Source: a virus. Taken from it: DNA of 41,543 bases. Each line of letters begins with the position of its first letter. The stretch's first letter is position 1. The stretch is taken from positions 1 through 41,543 of the IMG/VR virus record IMGVR_UViG_3300047471_000348; one strand, written 5' to 3'. The notes under the pieces are model-generated. The model saw nothing but the letters and a program-made list of their open reading frames with translations. It was not told the origin of the DNA and made no database searches. Made by a program: the position numbers and the translations under genes. Below, piece by piece: positions 23,294 through 32,600 of the stretch.

Positions 23294-23315
23294 GAGTACA
23301 TAGGGAGAAAATACT

Positions 23316-24071
23316 ATGACGATTATCAAGCGAGCTACGCGCCAGGTATCATCCGCATCGGAAGATATCATGATGATCCGGCGCAGGTATGCAGTTGCAA
23401 TCGGCAAGGGTCATGACGCGCCCATTGCGTCTATGATCGCAAACGGTGACCTGCCGGAAGACCACCCAGTTGCTGGCGTCGTTCCACACGAAACCAACCC
23501 CTTCATGCCTGACACGTTTGACCGCGAAGCCATCGTTGAACTGGCGCGTACAAATGTCGTCAAGGCGACACGGATGGCAAAAGAGGCCGGAGCGCCACTT
23601 GAGTTTTTCATTGGTCCGCAGTCCGGCACATTCTCAGTTACTCCAAAGAACACGACGCGGGAAGTTGGTCCTGGCGTCACACAAGATGACGGGCATCCGG
23701 AGCAGGCAAAAGTGCAGGATCGCCCTTCGCTTGAAGTCATCAAGGAACGGGTCCGCAAGTTGACTATGCCGGAACAGATTGGTGACGCAGCGACAAAGCT
23801 TGGTGCCGTTTTAACACCTGGTTTGCTTGATCCTGACAAGCCAACACCTGATCAAGAGACACCTCCCGCAGAACCAGCAGTTCCAAGCAACAAGCCTGTG
23901 CCGAAAACGTCCGGCGCATTGAAGCGTCCGATCGTGATCCCTCGGGATTATCTGGCGCTGCCTTGGAAGAGTTTGCAAAATCTTGCAGGTCGCATTTCAG
24001 GCGAGAAGCCCGCCAGCCGCAACGATGCTTTGGCAATCATTGAGGCGTACGCAGCGGAGAAACAGAAATGA
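23316..24071 (+). CDS. Head-associated protein with C-terminal SAP/HeH-like segment
   Basis: A 251-residue protein. The N-terminal two thirds is mixed and has no recognised fold. The centre is Pro-rich (about 172-200). The last 40 residues, with LPWKSLQNLAGRI then KPASRNDALAIIEAY, look like a small helix-extended-helix (SAP, HeH or LEM) domain, which commonly binds DNA. GGGAG precedes the ATG. Proteins of this kind are often found directly after the coat gene and may contact DNA at the head-tail joint. Assignment is by pattern. Confidence 0.6.
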   Translation: MTIIKRATRQVSSASEDIMMIRRRYAVAIGKGHDAPIASMIANGDLPEDHPVAGVVPHETNPFMPDTFDREAIVELARTNVVKATRMAKEAGAPLEFFIGPQSGTFSVTPKNTTREVGPGVTQDDGHPEQAKVQDRPSLEVIKERVRKLTMPEQIGDAATKLGAVLTPGLLDPDKPTPDQETPPAEPAVPSNKPVPKTSGALKRPIVIPRDYLALPWKSLQNLAGRISGEKPASRNDALAIIEAYAAEKQK

Positions 24072-24586
24072 CCATCGTTGTCGAGGACGGAACGGGCCTT
24101 GCAGATGCCGAGAGCTATCAATCCGTACTCGGCTTTCAGACAGCTTCTGCTGCATTTGGTCGTGACGTTACAGAGTTTACCGATGAACAAATCGAAGGCG
24201 CCTTGCGGCGAGGTACGATCTACTTGGACTCAAAGTATAAGTTACTTTGGCGGGGTCGTCGCCTGAATGGACGTGCCCAAGCCTTGGACTGGCCACGCGT
24301 CAATGTCTATGACAACGAGGGGTATTTGGTTGACAGTACAACGTTGCCCAAGGAACTTGTCGAGGCTTGCAATGAGGCCGTCTTTCGTGAACTCACGGAC
24401 CCCTTTTCTTTGACGCCTGATTTCGTTCCGGCACAGGAAAAGATAATCGAGGAACGCGTCGGTCCGATCATGACAAGATACTCGGACAAAGGACCTCTTG
24501 ATCCTATTCCGCGCATTACTGTGATTGAGCAGTTATTGTCCAGCCTGATCGGTGGCAGTAACATTCGGCAGCTCGTGAGGTACTAA
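24068..24586 (+). CDS. Head-tail connector (adaptor) protein
   Basis: The 172-residue protein begins with GLADAESYQSVLGFQTASAAF, then LRRGTIYLDSKYKLLWRGRR and QALDWPRVNVYDNEG, ending with helices. This series is characteristic of the adaptor family often annotated as putative DnaT-like, which docks on the portal ring after DNA packing. ATG 24068 overlaps the previous stop (ATGA). The order coat, adaptor, stopper, tail terminator fits siphovirus neck organisation. Confidence 0.8.
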   Translation: MTIVVEDGTGLADAESYQSVLGFQTASAAFGRDVTEFTDEQIEGALRRGTIYLDSKYKLLWRGRRLNGRAQALDWPRVNVYDNEGYLVDSTTLPKELVEACNEAVFRELTDPFSLTPDFVPAQEKIIEERVGPIMTRYSDKGPLDPIPRITVIEQLLSSLIGGSNIRQLVRY

Positions 24587-24590
24587 ACCC

Positions 24591-24938
24591 ATGGGTGTCT
24601 ATGATCGGCAGGTGGCGCTGGCCCACAAGATGGCGGAAAAGAAGGGTGCCAAAGCCATACTGCGCCGTGATGGGTACGAGGACTTTCCGTGCAAGGTCAT
24701 CACGACCATGTTCAATTCGTCAAGAATGGAACGGGACCTTATCCAGTGGAATGATCGCAAGGTTTTGTTACCGTCGGCGTACATTCCTGGCATAACGCCT
24801 GACCCGGAACGTGACAAACTATTGTACGTTGACGGGCATGATGAGTATCCGGCAATGACGCCTTTGCGGGTTGTGACTGTGGAGCCTCTGACACCCGGCG
24901 AACAACAGATCATGTTTACGTTGCAGGTGCGCAAGTAA
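24591..24938 (+). CDS. Head closure/stopper-like protein
   Basis: The 115-residue protein follows the adaptor and contains KKGAKAILRRDG and a beta-rich C-terminus (LRVVTVEPLTPGEQQIMFTL). Size, position and beta-barrel-like pattern fit a head closure or neck protein that seals the connector and takes up the tail. No catalytic motif. A neck role is inferred from gene order. Confidence 0.65.
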   Translation: MGVYDRQVALAHKMAEKKGAKAILRRDGYEDFPCKVITTMFNSSRMERDLIQWNDRKVLLPSAYIPGITPDPERDKLLYVDGHDEYPAMTPLRVVTVEPLTPGEQQIMFTLQVRK

Positions 24939-24944
24939 GTCCCA

Positions 24945-27167
24945 ATGACCACCTCGATCGACACTAAATACCGGCAGTATATCGTTAAGAAGGTTAGGAA
25001 CCCAGACGATGACTCCCAGTATGTGCTTGTGCCTTGCGTCAAACGTATTGAGTTGGGAGATGCAAAATCATACGCGCAAGAGCATCGTTTCATATTTGAA
25101 AACACGAACAACAATACTTCACGCAAGGTTCGTGTAGCGGATGTTCAGTCCAAGAATGGCGACGGGCATCTGAAGGTTGAGCGTATTTTGAAGTTTGGCG
25201 TTTCTGACGCGAAGTCTTATGCGCAAGAGTACAAGTTCATTTTGAACAATGATGACGAACAAGCCCTTTTGGACGACAAGGGCGGAACGGGTGGTCCACA
25301 CAAAAAGACACATATTCGTTATTGGGCGTCGCCACCTGATGCCGTTGAAAAAACAGATGGTGGTGCCCCTGATCCGACACAGGAGCCGACAGGAGCCGAT
25401 GCTTGGATCAAGATGGAAGTTATTGATCAGTTTTCAGTTACTGACAATAAGTCCTATGCGCAAGAGTACGTTTATACTATCACGCAGCCGATCGATGGTT
25501 CGGACATTCCAAAAGAGGAAGACGCGCCGCCAGACGACAGTGATGATGAAAAGCTTTTTTCGCCACCAAAGGATGATGACACGGCTGGTTGGAAGTTTGA
25601 TCCTTTTCAAAATCCGATCGATGTGCAGTGGACAGCCAATGACTTTGTGGTTCACGGTAGTTACCAGACGAACACTGATGTTTTTAATCCTGTTCGCAAG
25701 AATTTTCTTACTGTTTCACACGATGGCTTAACGTGGCGAGAAATTACTCCGTACCACAATCCTGGAGTTTACGGCAAGGGTGTGTGGACAACGGGTAACT
25801 CCAAATCGACAGACCTTTTTAAGACGTGGAAGTCTGTCGATGGGGATACTCCCGATATCTTTGCTCTAGGTGTGGGGGCATGCTATGGGATGCCCGTGGA
25901 CGCTAAGTTGACCGATGACCCACTGATTATCAAGAACGGCATTTTTGCAGCTCTCAGCTCTCCCGATCGCACACACCTCAAGATTTATATCTCAAAAGAC
26001 TTGAGTGACTCTTGGCAAGTTGTAAAAACGATCAACACGGATGGGGTTTTTTCACAGTGGACTCCTTTGTTCATAAATTGCATTCAGGGTGTTTTCTACG
26101 CCTGTGTTTTTGGAAATGCTCCAAATACCTCTAGTTTTCCTAACATTTTACCTGCTAATGCCTTCGAAGGTATTTGTAAGTTGTACACATCTAGAAACGG
26201 GATAGACTGGGATGACGGCACAGAAATTTTGCAAGGGATCACGAAAGCCACATTCGATGATGAATTGTTTCACATTCCTGTTTATCCAAGTGTCAATGTC
26301 TTCAAAATGGTTTATAAGAAAAAGAGTAAGACGTTTGTAATTTCTGGGTGTGCTGGTTACGCTAATACAGTGATGTTTTATGCTGAGGCATCCGATCCAA
26401 AATTATTCAATGGTGTTAATAAATTCGGAGAATTTGGACAAACTAGTACTGACGAAATAATAATAGACCAAGCGACAGGTGGTGAAATAGCCCATATTAC
26501 TGCCATTGACAATTTTATCAATCCATCCTACTACGGAGGCTGGCCTGCTTGTATTGGGGATAAAGTTGCTATTAGTCTTGCTAAGCTGGAGCAAGAGATA
26601 AATCTCACCCTGATCTCCAACCCTCCAGTTCATTTTGCTACAATGCCTGAATTATTTAATAACTACCACGTTGATACTACCTCAGACCAAGAAGGCGTTC
26701 TTGACGTTAATAATTCGGAAGGTTACTTCTGCGGGGGTATTGTTAGCCATAACGCTGAGGTTGTGGCCGAAAGTTTCTTTACAGACCCGAACCCACCACA
26801 CGCTCAATTTGTCCACTACAACGCTTATTTTCTCCCTATTCCTGGACCGGAAGGGAATTTTAGACCAGGACAGCCGCCACAAATCGAGGTGAATGGTTTT
26901 AAGGACAAGGATAACACCCAAGCTATTGGGACTTTTTTATACAAGAGACAGCTTGCGGTCTACACACAGTACAATGACGCTGAGGGTGGTGGTACGGAAG
27001 GGGGGCCAGACTTGCGAGCTGCTCTTGTGACACAAGGGTTTCAACTATGGCGGTCAGAAGACGGAGTTACTTTTACCAAAATAACAACCCATCCGTACGC
27101 GGATAAGCTCAATGGGTTTGCCGGAATAGTGATGGGTAAAATTCCTCCACCTCCAAAAGATACTTAG
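24945..27167 (+). CDS. Beta-propeller protein with KSYAQE repeats
   Basis: A 740-residue protein. The first 190 residues have three copies of a motif D(A/N)KSYAQE(H/Y) at about 41, 90 and 169, each preceded by a short strand (KRIELG; ERILKFGVS; EVIDQFSVT). An acidic linker (about 180-215) follows. The remainder has BNR/sialidase-like blades: LTVSHDGLTWREI, KIYISKDLSDSW, KLYTSRNGIDW, QLWRSEDGVTF. These form beta-propellers that bind or cut sugars; no sialidase catalytic set is seen. Its place between stopper and tail terminator is unusual. The DNA at about 26400-26750 appears more AT-rich than its surroundings, suggesting acquisition. It may be a collar or neck appendage. Confidence 0.7.
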   Translation: MTTSIDTKYRQYIVKKVRNPDDDSQYVLVPCVKRIELGDAKSYAQEHRFIFENTNNNTSRKVRVADVQSKNGDGHLKVERILKFGVSDAKSYAQEYKFILNNDDEQALLDDKGGTGGPHKKTHIRYWASPPDAVEKTDGGAPDPTQEPTGADAWIKMEVIDQFSVTDNKSYAQEYVYTITQPIDGSDIPKEEDAPPDDSDDEKLFSPPKDDDTAGWKFDPFQNPIDVQWTANDFVVHGSYQTNTDVFNPVRKNFLTVSHDGLTWREITPYHNPGVYGKGVWTTGNSKSTDLFKTWKSVDGDTPDIFALGVGACYGMPVDAKLTDDPLIIKNGIFAALSSPDRTHLKIYISKDLSDSWQVVKTINTDGVFSQWTPLFINCIQGVFYACVFGNAPNTSSFPNILPANAFEGICKLYTSRNGIDWDDGTEILQGITKATFDDELFHIPVYPSVNVFKMVYKKKSKTFVISGCAGYANTVMFYAEASDPKLFNGVNKFGEFGQTSTDEIIIDQATGGEIAHITAIDNFINPSYYGGWPACIGDKVAISLAKLEQEINLTLISNPPVHFATMPELFNNYHVDTTSDQEGVLDVNNSEGYFCGGIVSHNAEVVAESFFTDPNPPHAQFVHYNAYFLPIPGPEGNFRPGQPPQIEVNGFKDKDNTQAIGTFLYKRQLAVYTQYNDAEGGGTEGGPDLRAALVTQGFQLWRSEDGVTFTKITTHPYADKLNGFAGIVMGKIPPPPKDT

Positions 27168-27175
27168 GAGCTAAA

Positions 27176-27655
27176 ATGGTTGATCGTCGTACAGGCATTC
27201 TTGATCGTTATGAGGCCATTCTGAGTGGTCTTGTAGTTCCAGGGTTCATGCCGTCCTACTTCCGTAACCGTGGCGAGGTCCCGGATGACAAGCGTCCCTG
27301 CATCATCCTACTTGACGGGCATGAGGTTGTAGAGCCGGAAGCCCAGATAACACCAGGTCGCGTGTCGAGATCACCGTGTCTAGTGAACATGATTACAGAA
27401 GTCTGGGTTGTGCTCGAAGGGCGCAAGCCGCTGAATGAGAATGTGGGTCGGGACCTAAACACGTTCCGAATTGCTATTCTCGATGGTATACTCAACGACA
27501 GTCAGCTTGAGGTAATCGTCAATGCGCGAGGCGGCGGGTTACTTCGATATGAGTCGATGATGACTGATATGGCCGAGGGCCTCACCATGGAAGGTAAGTT
27601 GGGTATCAAACTGTTTGCGCGATATCCCCTCATACCTGCCGAGTTCAAACTCTAA
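27176..27655 (+). CDS. Tail terminator/completion-like protein
   Basis: The 159-residue protein begins with RRTGILDRYEAILSGL and contains DKRPCIILLDGHEVV and LVNMITEVWVVLEGRKPLN, a pattern close to proteins that cap the tail tube and join it to the head. Directly upstream of the tube gene. GGAG site before ATG 27176. Assignment is from position and overall pattern. Confidence 0.72.
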   Translation: MVDRRTGILDRYEAILSGLVVPGFMPSYFRNRGEVPDDKRPCIILLDGHEVVEPEAQITPGRVSRSPCLVNMITEVWVVLEGRKPLNENVGRDLNTFRIAILDGILNDSQLEVIVNARGGGLLRYESMMTDMAEGLTMEGKLGIKLFARYPLIPAEFKL

Positions 27656-27669
27656 GAAAGGACAAAGAA

Positions 27670-28218
27670 ATGCCTATCATTCTCGGTTCAGTCAATTCGC
27701 CCAACACCAACAACTACTACATTGGCACGGGCATCGTTTCGGTCAAGCTGACTGGCGACCTCGATTATGTTGACTGCGGTAACGCACCGACGTTCGAGTT
27801 CCTGTGCAAGCCGACAAGGCTTGACCACTACAGTTCACGGACTGGCGTGAAAGTTCGTGATGCGATCGCGATTGTCCAAAAGGACGCAACGTTGACGATG
27901 GTACTCGAAGAGTTCACCGGACGCAACGTTGGTATGGCGTTTATGGGCATTCCGATCATTGACTCCCCGCCTGGATCGATCACGGTCGATATCTTCTCGG
28001 CGTCGATCATCGAGGCGGCAATCAAGTTCGTCGGTCAAAATGACGTTGGTCCGCGTTGGACTGCGATCTTCCCGAAATGCCGTATCACACCATCAAAGGC
28101 CGTTTCCTTGATCGGCAACTCGAAGTGGGGTGACATGGAACTGGAAGCCGACGTTCTTGCTGATCCGACAACAGGCTTTTTCGGGTCCGTCACGGCGACC
28201 CTGTCCGAGTCGCCGTAA
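27670..28218 (+). CDS. Major tail tube protein
   Basis: The 182-residue protein is beta-rich (IGTGIVSVKLTGDL; YVDCGNAPTFEFLCKP; DATLTMVLEEFTG; WGDMELEADVLADPTTGFFG), as expected for tube proteins that form stacked hexamer rings. It lies between the tail terminator and the tail chaperones. AAGAAAGGAC site. No sheath gene is present, so the tail is non-contractile. Confidence 0.78.
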   Translation: MPIILGSVNSPNTNNYYIGTGIVSVKLTGDLDYVDCGNAPTFEFLCKPTRLDHYSSRTGVKVRDAIAIVQKDATLTMVLEEFTGRNVGMAFMGIPIIDSPPGSITVDIFSASIIEAAIKFVGQNDVGPRWTAIFPKCRITPSKAVSLIGNSKWGDMELEADVLADPTTGFFGSVTATLSESP

Positions 28219-28227
28219 AAACAATCG

Positions 28228-28258
28228 AGGATTGTTCGGATCGTTCCTTACAATCCTT
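28228..28258 (+). other. Inverted repeat after the tail tube gene
   Basis: AGGATTGT (28228-28235) and ACAATCCT (28250-28257) pair over 8 bp around a 14-base loop, extended by a G-U at 28227/28258. No T-tract follows, so it is not a classic terminator. It could be an mRNA 3'-end stabiliser for the abundant tube transcript. Confidence 0.45.
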
Positions 28259-28280
28259 CCTACGGCCCCCTGTGGGCTTG

Positions 28281-28350
28281 TCTTCGATGGGGGCGCTGCA
28301 TGTGTAGCGCTCCCCTCATAAAAACCACCCCAGCACGCCCTATCGAAGGA
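28281..28350 (+). promoter_or_regulatory. Conserved G-U hairpin element, copy 3
   Basis: Core: GGGGGCGCTG (28289-28298), 6-nt loop, TAGCGCTCCC (28305-28314): the same stem as copies 1 and 2, but with a terminal G-U instead of A-U. An outer stem, CTTCGAT (28282-28288) with ATCGAAG (28342-28348), differs in sequence from the outer stems of the other copies but forms in an equivalent place. GGAATTT follows as in copy 2. It lies in the 196-base gap before the tail-chaperone gene. Confidence 0.72.
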
Positions 28351-28414
28351 ATTTCAGCGGTCCCGCTGTCGGGGGTGCTGCATTCCTGCAACACACTGGA
28401 AAGGCGCAAGGCAA

Positions 28415-28930
28415 ATGGCCTCGAAACGTCAAATTGGTATATTGGATCTCCTGCCGCAAAAGGCTTTCTTGACTGTCGGGGACTCTGACGTTGAAGTCTT
28501 CGGTATCCCGTCAAAAGCTGTCGCGTTTTTGATGAACCGTTACCCACAACTCATTCAGACGATCGCCGCAGGAAAGTTGAGCATGGGTGATATCGTCAAA
28601 CTGGCACCCGATGCTGTTGCAGAAGTCATCGCCTGTGGAACTGGCGGACTAAAAGTCACAATCGAGGAACAGAATGGGATCGAGACGAGTATATTTGATA
28701 TCGATCCAAGATACGTCAGGTCGGCTGAACTATTGGGGATTGAGTTGCAGGTTGATTTCATCTTGAAGATTGGAGAGGTCACGTTCCCAAGTGGCTACGG
28801 CCCTTTCGTCAAGAAAATCCAGGAGTTGTCCGATCCCGGCTCCGTCGCGTCTGGAAAGGCGCGGGTTATGAACTCGCCACGGGGATCGAAGCCCTCGGTG
28901 GAGCCACCAATCCAAGAGTCTGGGACCTGA
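28415..28930 (+). CDS. Tail assembly chaperone (GpG-like)
   Basis: The 171-residue protein follows the tail tube gene and precedes tape measure, as do tail assembly chaperones. It has an N-terminal RQIGILDLLPQKAFLTVGD and a helical middle (FLMNRYPQLIQTIAAGK). The last 24 residues after about 148 look low in structure, as expected beyond a frameshift site. An overlapping -1 frame downstream lacks any start codon. AAAGG and AAGG sites precede the ATG. Chaperones of this type coat the tape-measure protein before tube assembly. Confidence 0.75.
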   Translation: MASKRQIGILDLLPQKAFLTVGDSDVEVFGIPSKAVAFLMNRYPQLIQTIAAGKLSMGDIVKLAPDAVAEVIACGTGGLKVTIEEQNGIETSIFDIDPRYVRSAELLGIELQVDFILKIGEVTFPSGYGPFVKKIQELSDPGSVASGKARVMNSPRGSKPSVEPPIQESGT

Positions 28931-29079
28931 CCCCAAAACAGATTGCTGCATATCTGTTCCTGAAAAGCCGACGTAGGCTTGTTGAACTATCAGAAATTGT
29001 CTCAGCGACAAATCTGGGTACCTCGGGTAACGTCGAGGCAATCGACAAGCAAATTGAGGCTTGGGATAAGGAAACATGA
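28858..29079 (+). CDS. Frameshifted C-terminal extension of the tail chaperone (GpT-like)
   Basis: The -1 frame is open from about 28755 to TGA 29077-29079 and has no ATG, GTG or TTG start before the conserved-looking part (WDLTPKQIAAYLFLKSRR at about 28933-28986). Its stop overlaps the next start (ATGA). So it is most likely reached by -1 ribosomal frameshifting from the 28415 gene, giving a fusion of about 221 residues. The best slippery candidate is TGGAAAG (28852-28858, codons GGA-AAG in frame 0), one base off the lambda GGGAAAG site. Confidence 0.75.
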   Translation, partial: GAGYELATGIEALGGATNPRVWDLTPKQIAAYLFLKSRRRLVELSEIVSATNLGTSGNVEAIDKQIEAWDKET

Positions 29080-29648
29080 GCAGCGTTCGAGTCAAATTCT
29101 TGTTCAAGGGACAACCCGCCGGTCCGAAATGGCATGCGGCAAGTACCAAGAACTTGTCTCGCATGGCAATTGCAGTGACGGGGGCTGCTCGTGACGTTGC
29201 CGCGGCAATCCTGGAAAAGGGAAAAGCCGATATTGCTGCTGGTGGGAACTTTGGATCGCGCTGGACGCAAGGCTTGCATGTCGATGTGAGCCCCAAGTCC
29301 GGCGCGTTAATTAACTGTACTATCACCGTCTCACATGACGTTCCCTACGCCAGCGTGTTCGAAACGGGCAAAACCATACATGGTAACCCATGGCTGGCAA
29401 TCCCGTTGTCGTTCGCGAACGTGCCAAAGGGTGTACTTGCCAGGGATTATCCCGGAGGTCTTGTTTCGGTGTTCAATCGGAAAGAGCCCGGCGCTGCACC
29501 TTTGCTGATTTCCAAGGATGACGGCAAACCCAAATACTTCCTGATCGAAGAAGTCACATTGAAGAAACGATTTCACTTACGTGATATCATTGAAAGGGAA
29601 ATGCGTAGTTTCCGTTCGCAGTACAGCAAGAACTTACCGAAAGGATAA
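29076..29648 (+). CDS. Minor tail/tail-completion protein
   Basis: The 190-residue protein begins with RVKFLFKGQPAGPKWHAAS and contains VPYASVFETGKTIHGNPWLAIPLS, a segment similar to small tail proteins of the HK97 gp10 or DUF6441 type that have a 'YA..fE.G' turn. It lies between chaperone and tape measure, where such a protein is often found. ATG overlaps the frameshift-product stop. Function in tail joining is inferred. Confidence 0.6.
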   Translation: MSSVRVKFLFKGQPAGPKWHAASTKNLSRMAIAVTGAARDVAAAILEKGKADIAAGGNFGSRWTQGLHVDVSPKSGALINCTITVSHDVPYASVFETGKTIHGNPWLAIPLSFANVPKGVLARDYPGGLVSVFNRKEPGAAPLLISKDDGKPKYFLIEEVTLKKRFHLRDIIEREMRSFRSQYSKNLPKG

Positions 29649-29653
29649 AGTCC

Positions 29654-32600
29654 ATGGCTGGCGATAGTGGCCTACCTGCAATCGTCCAAACGATTGGAGT
29701 CGAAGGTCAAGAAGATATTGAAAAGGCATTCGACAGTATCGCGGAAGCTGGCAAAGCAGCTTTCGAGAAACTGGAAGAAGTTGCCAGTCATACAGTATTT
29801 GCTGGACTTGCAGAAGCCATTGCTGCCGTTGGCGTAGCAATTGTCGGGACAACGCTTGCTCTGTTCGAGTGGTCTAAGACTTCGGTCGAGGCCACAGTCG
29901 AAATGGAGCACCTTGCTACCCAGACTGGATCAACCATCGAAAACATGTCGGCAATGATCACAACGCTTGGTGCGTTGGGAGCATCTACCGGCAACCTTGA
30001 GCAGGCGTTCAAGCGCTTTGCCGTTCGATTGGAGAATGACTTCCCCAACGTTGCAAGAGCGTCGCGTGACGCTTCGGATAAAATGGTTGATGATCACAAT
30101 AAGATCATCGATGCAAACCAAGCGGTCGAGCAGTCTACAATCAAGTTGTCTGAGGCGTACATCAAAGCGGCTGATGCAGAAAAAGCAGCGGCGCATACAC
30201 AGGTTGCAAACGCCTTTTCCGTTCAAGGTGCGGTGCTGAGTGTTGAGCGTGCAAAGCAAGCACTGGCGGCAATCGAGGGAAATCCACCGACTGCTGCGGA
30301 ACAGCAAGTACTGAAAGAGAAGGAAGCCCGACTTGCCTTGAAGCAGGCAATCGAGGCCGAGGCTGTTGCAAGGCGCAAGCAGGAGCAGGACGACCAGAAC
30401 GCGGCAAACGTCGCGCAGTTGGCTGCACTTGCAATTCGGGAGGCCGAGCAAAAGAAAATAGAAGCAGTCCAAAAAGCGGCCGAAGCCGTAAAGAAGGCGA
30501 ATGAAGACGCCGCAAATTCCGTACCTACCTTGCAGCGTGCCGTCGAGAATTTGGCGAATGGTATTCCGCAGGATTTGAGTAGAGTTAATTTCAGCGTTCA
30601 GAATATGGTCAAGGGTTTCGAAGCAACCCTGCTTGACGGCGGTAACTCGTTCAAAGAGTTCAAGGGCAACGCGTCTGACTTACGAAACATTGAGCCAGCG
30701 CTGGAACCTGCCTTTTTGAAGTTGATGGATATTTTCCACAATATGACTGACGAGACCAAGAAGATGGCTCTCGCACATCAGTTGTTTGGTCGTGGTGTAA
30801 GCCAAGACCTTGTTGCGGCAATGTCTGTCGGATCGAAGGCTTTTCTGGAGTTCCGTGAAGCACAAAAGGAAGCCGGACTCGCATTGACGGAAAACGATGA
30901 GCACATTGCGAAAGACTTCCACAAATCCTTGAACCAACTGCAGGGCGATCTAAAGGTTACTGCAGAACAAATAGGTAACCTGTTTGCTCCAGGCTTTACT
31001 GCTGGCTTCAACATACTGGATGAAGCGATCCGCAAGAGTCATCCTGAACTACTGAAATTTGCCAGTGATATCGCTAATCAGGTCAAGCCTATCATCACGG
31101 ACTTGTTTCGCTTACTTGCCGGTGAGGAACCAAAAATCACATGGATTTTAGTTATCCAGCAAGCGTTGAGTAATCTTGGGTCTTTCATCACAAGTTCAGT
31201 TAAACCAGTCATAGGTGATCTTCTCAGGCTGCTTGCTGGTCAGCAAGTTCAAACACCATGGGTAAGGACAGTAGTTGAGTTACTAAACTCCTTGGGAAGT
31301 ACTATCAAGGGTATTGTTATTCCTGCGTTCGAGTTATTGATTGGGTTCATAGACAAAATCAAAAATACCATCAATGACGCTTTTGGCACAAACTTGTCCA
31401 AGATGGACGTTGTGTTCCTGTACGCGCTTGGCAGAATGACAGGCGCGTTAGGATTACTAGGCTCACTGCTGCTATTAGTTCCAGGGTGGATCACTGCTGC
31501 GTTTGTGATCGGCGCCGGTATCTACTTGTTCTGGGATAAAATAGTTGAAGTTGCAACAGCGGCATTTGAGAAGATCAAGGCGAAAGTCTTGGAACTCCGT
31601 AACTACATGGCGGAGACCTTAGGTACGTCTGCTGCTGACGTGATCCTCGCTGGTTTGGGCACCGCCCTGTTAGCCGGCATTGCCCTTATCGGCACGCGCA
31701 TGGCAATTGGTTTAGCAACAGCATTTGTTACCGCGCTAGTTGGTCTTCCTGGTCTTGCGGAGGCAGCTATTGGAGTAGTAGGTCTTGCCATTGCTGCTGC
31801 GTTGGTTACGGCAATTATCAAAGGTATGCAGTTACTGTCAAACAAGACGGCACCAAAACCGTTGGGTTCTGCTGGTCCTGCAAATCCAGACGAGGATGGT
31901 GAAAAAGTCCCACTTCCAAAATCGCGGCCCGGCAGTGCACCGGCAGCAGATAAGTCCGTGACTGAGCAGTTGAAGGCATTAGTAGCTGACCATGAGGCTT
32001 CTATAAAAAGTGCTGTCACTGGAACCCATGAGTTGGCTGCGGCAACACATGATGCAGCAGAAAAAATCAAGGGTGCGACAGACAAGTTAAAGGGTTCAGA
32101 GTTCAGTAAGGATAAAGGGACTATCAGAACTAACCCGTTCTTTGATAACCCAAACGCACAAGGGGATGTTGTTACGGGTGGTCCCGGACTTATCAAAAAC
32201 AATCCTTTTTTCCAGCCCCCTCCCACTCCAACGTCATCCGATAAGAAAACTGAGGCGAATGCTTCACTTGAAGAGTTTTCGGCCGGCTTAAAGAAGGTTA
32301 ATCCTGAACTTGAAAAGACTGGTACTGATCTAAATACCACTGACACTGCATTTTCAAAAGCCAGTACTGATGTAGCCACGGCTGAGACAAGCCTCAAGAC
32401 AACTACAGATACTGCCGATACCTCTGTTGAAAGCTTGGGCACACAAGCTGGTGTGACGACTGAAGCTCTTCTCGGGCTTGATGGTAAGTGGACAGGGCTT
32501 GGTGATACACTCGATAGCGTCACCGGTAAGCTGAAAGATTTCCTAGACGCTTTGGACAAGAAGTCTGGTGACAGTGGCACGTCTTCAAGTGCTCCTGACT

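Noticed and set aside
28281-28350. Reading the conserved hairpins as terminators
   Set aside because: No T-tract follows the stems; AAAAACC and GGAATTT follow instead.
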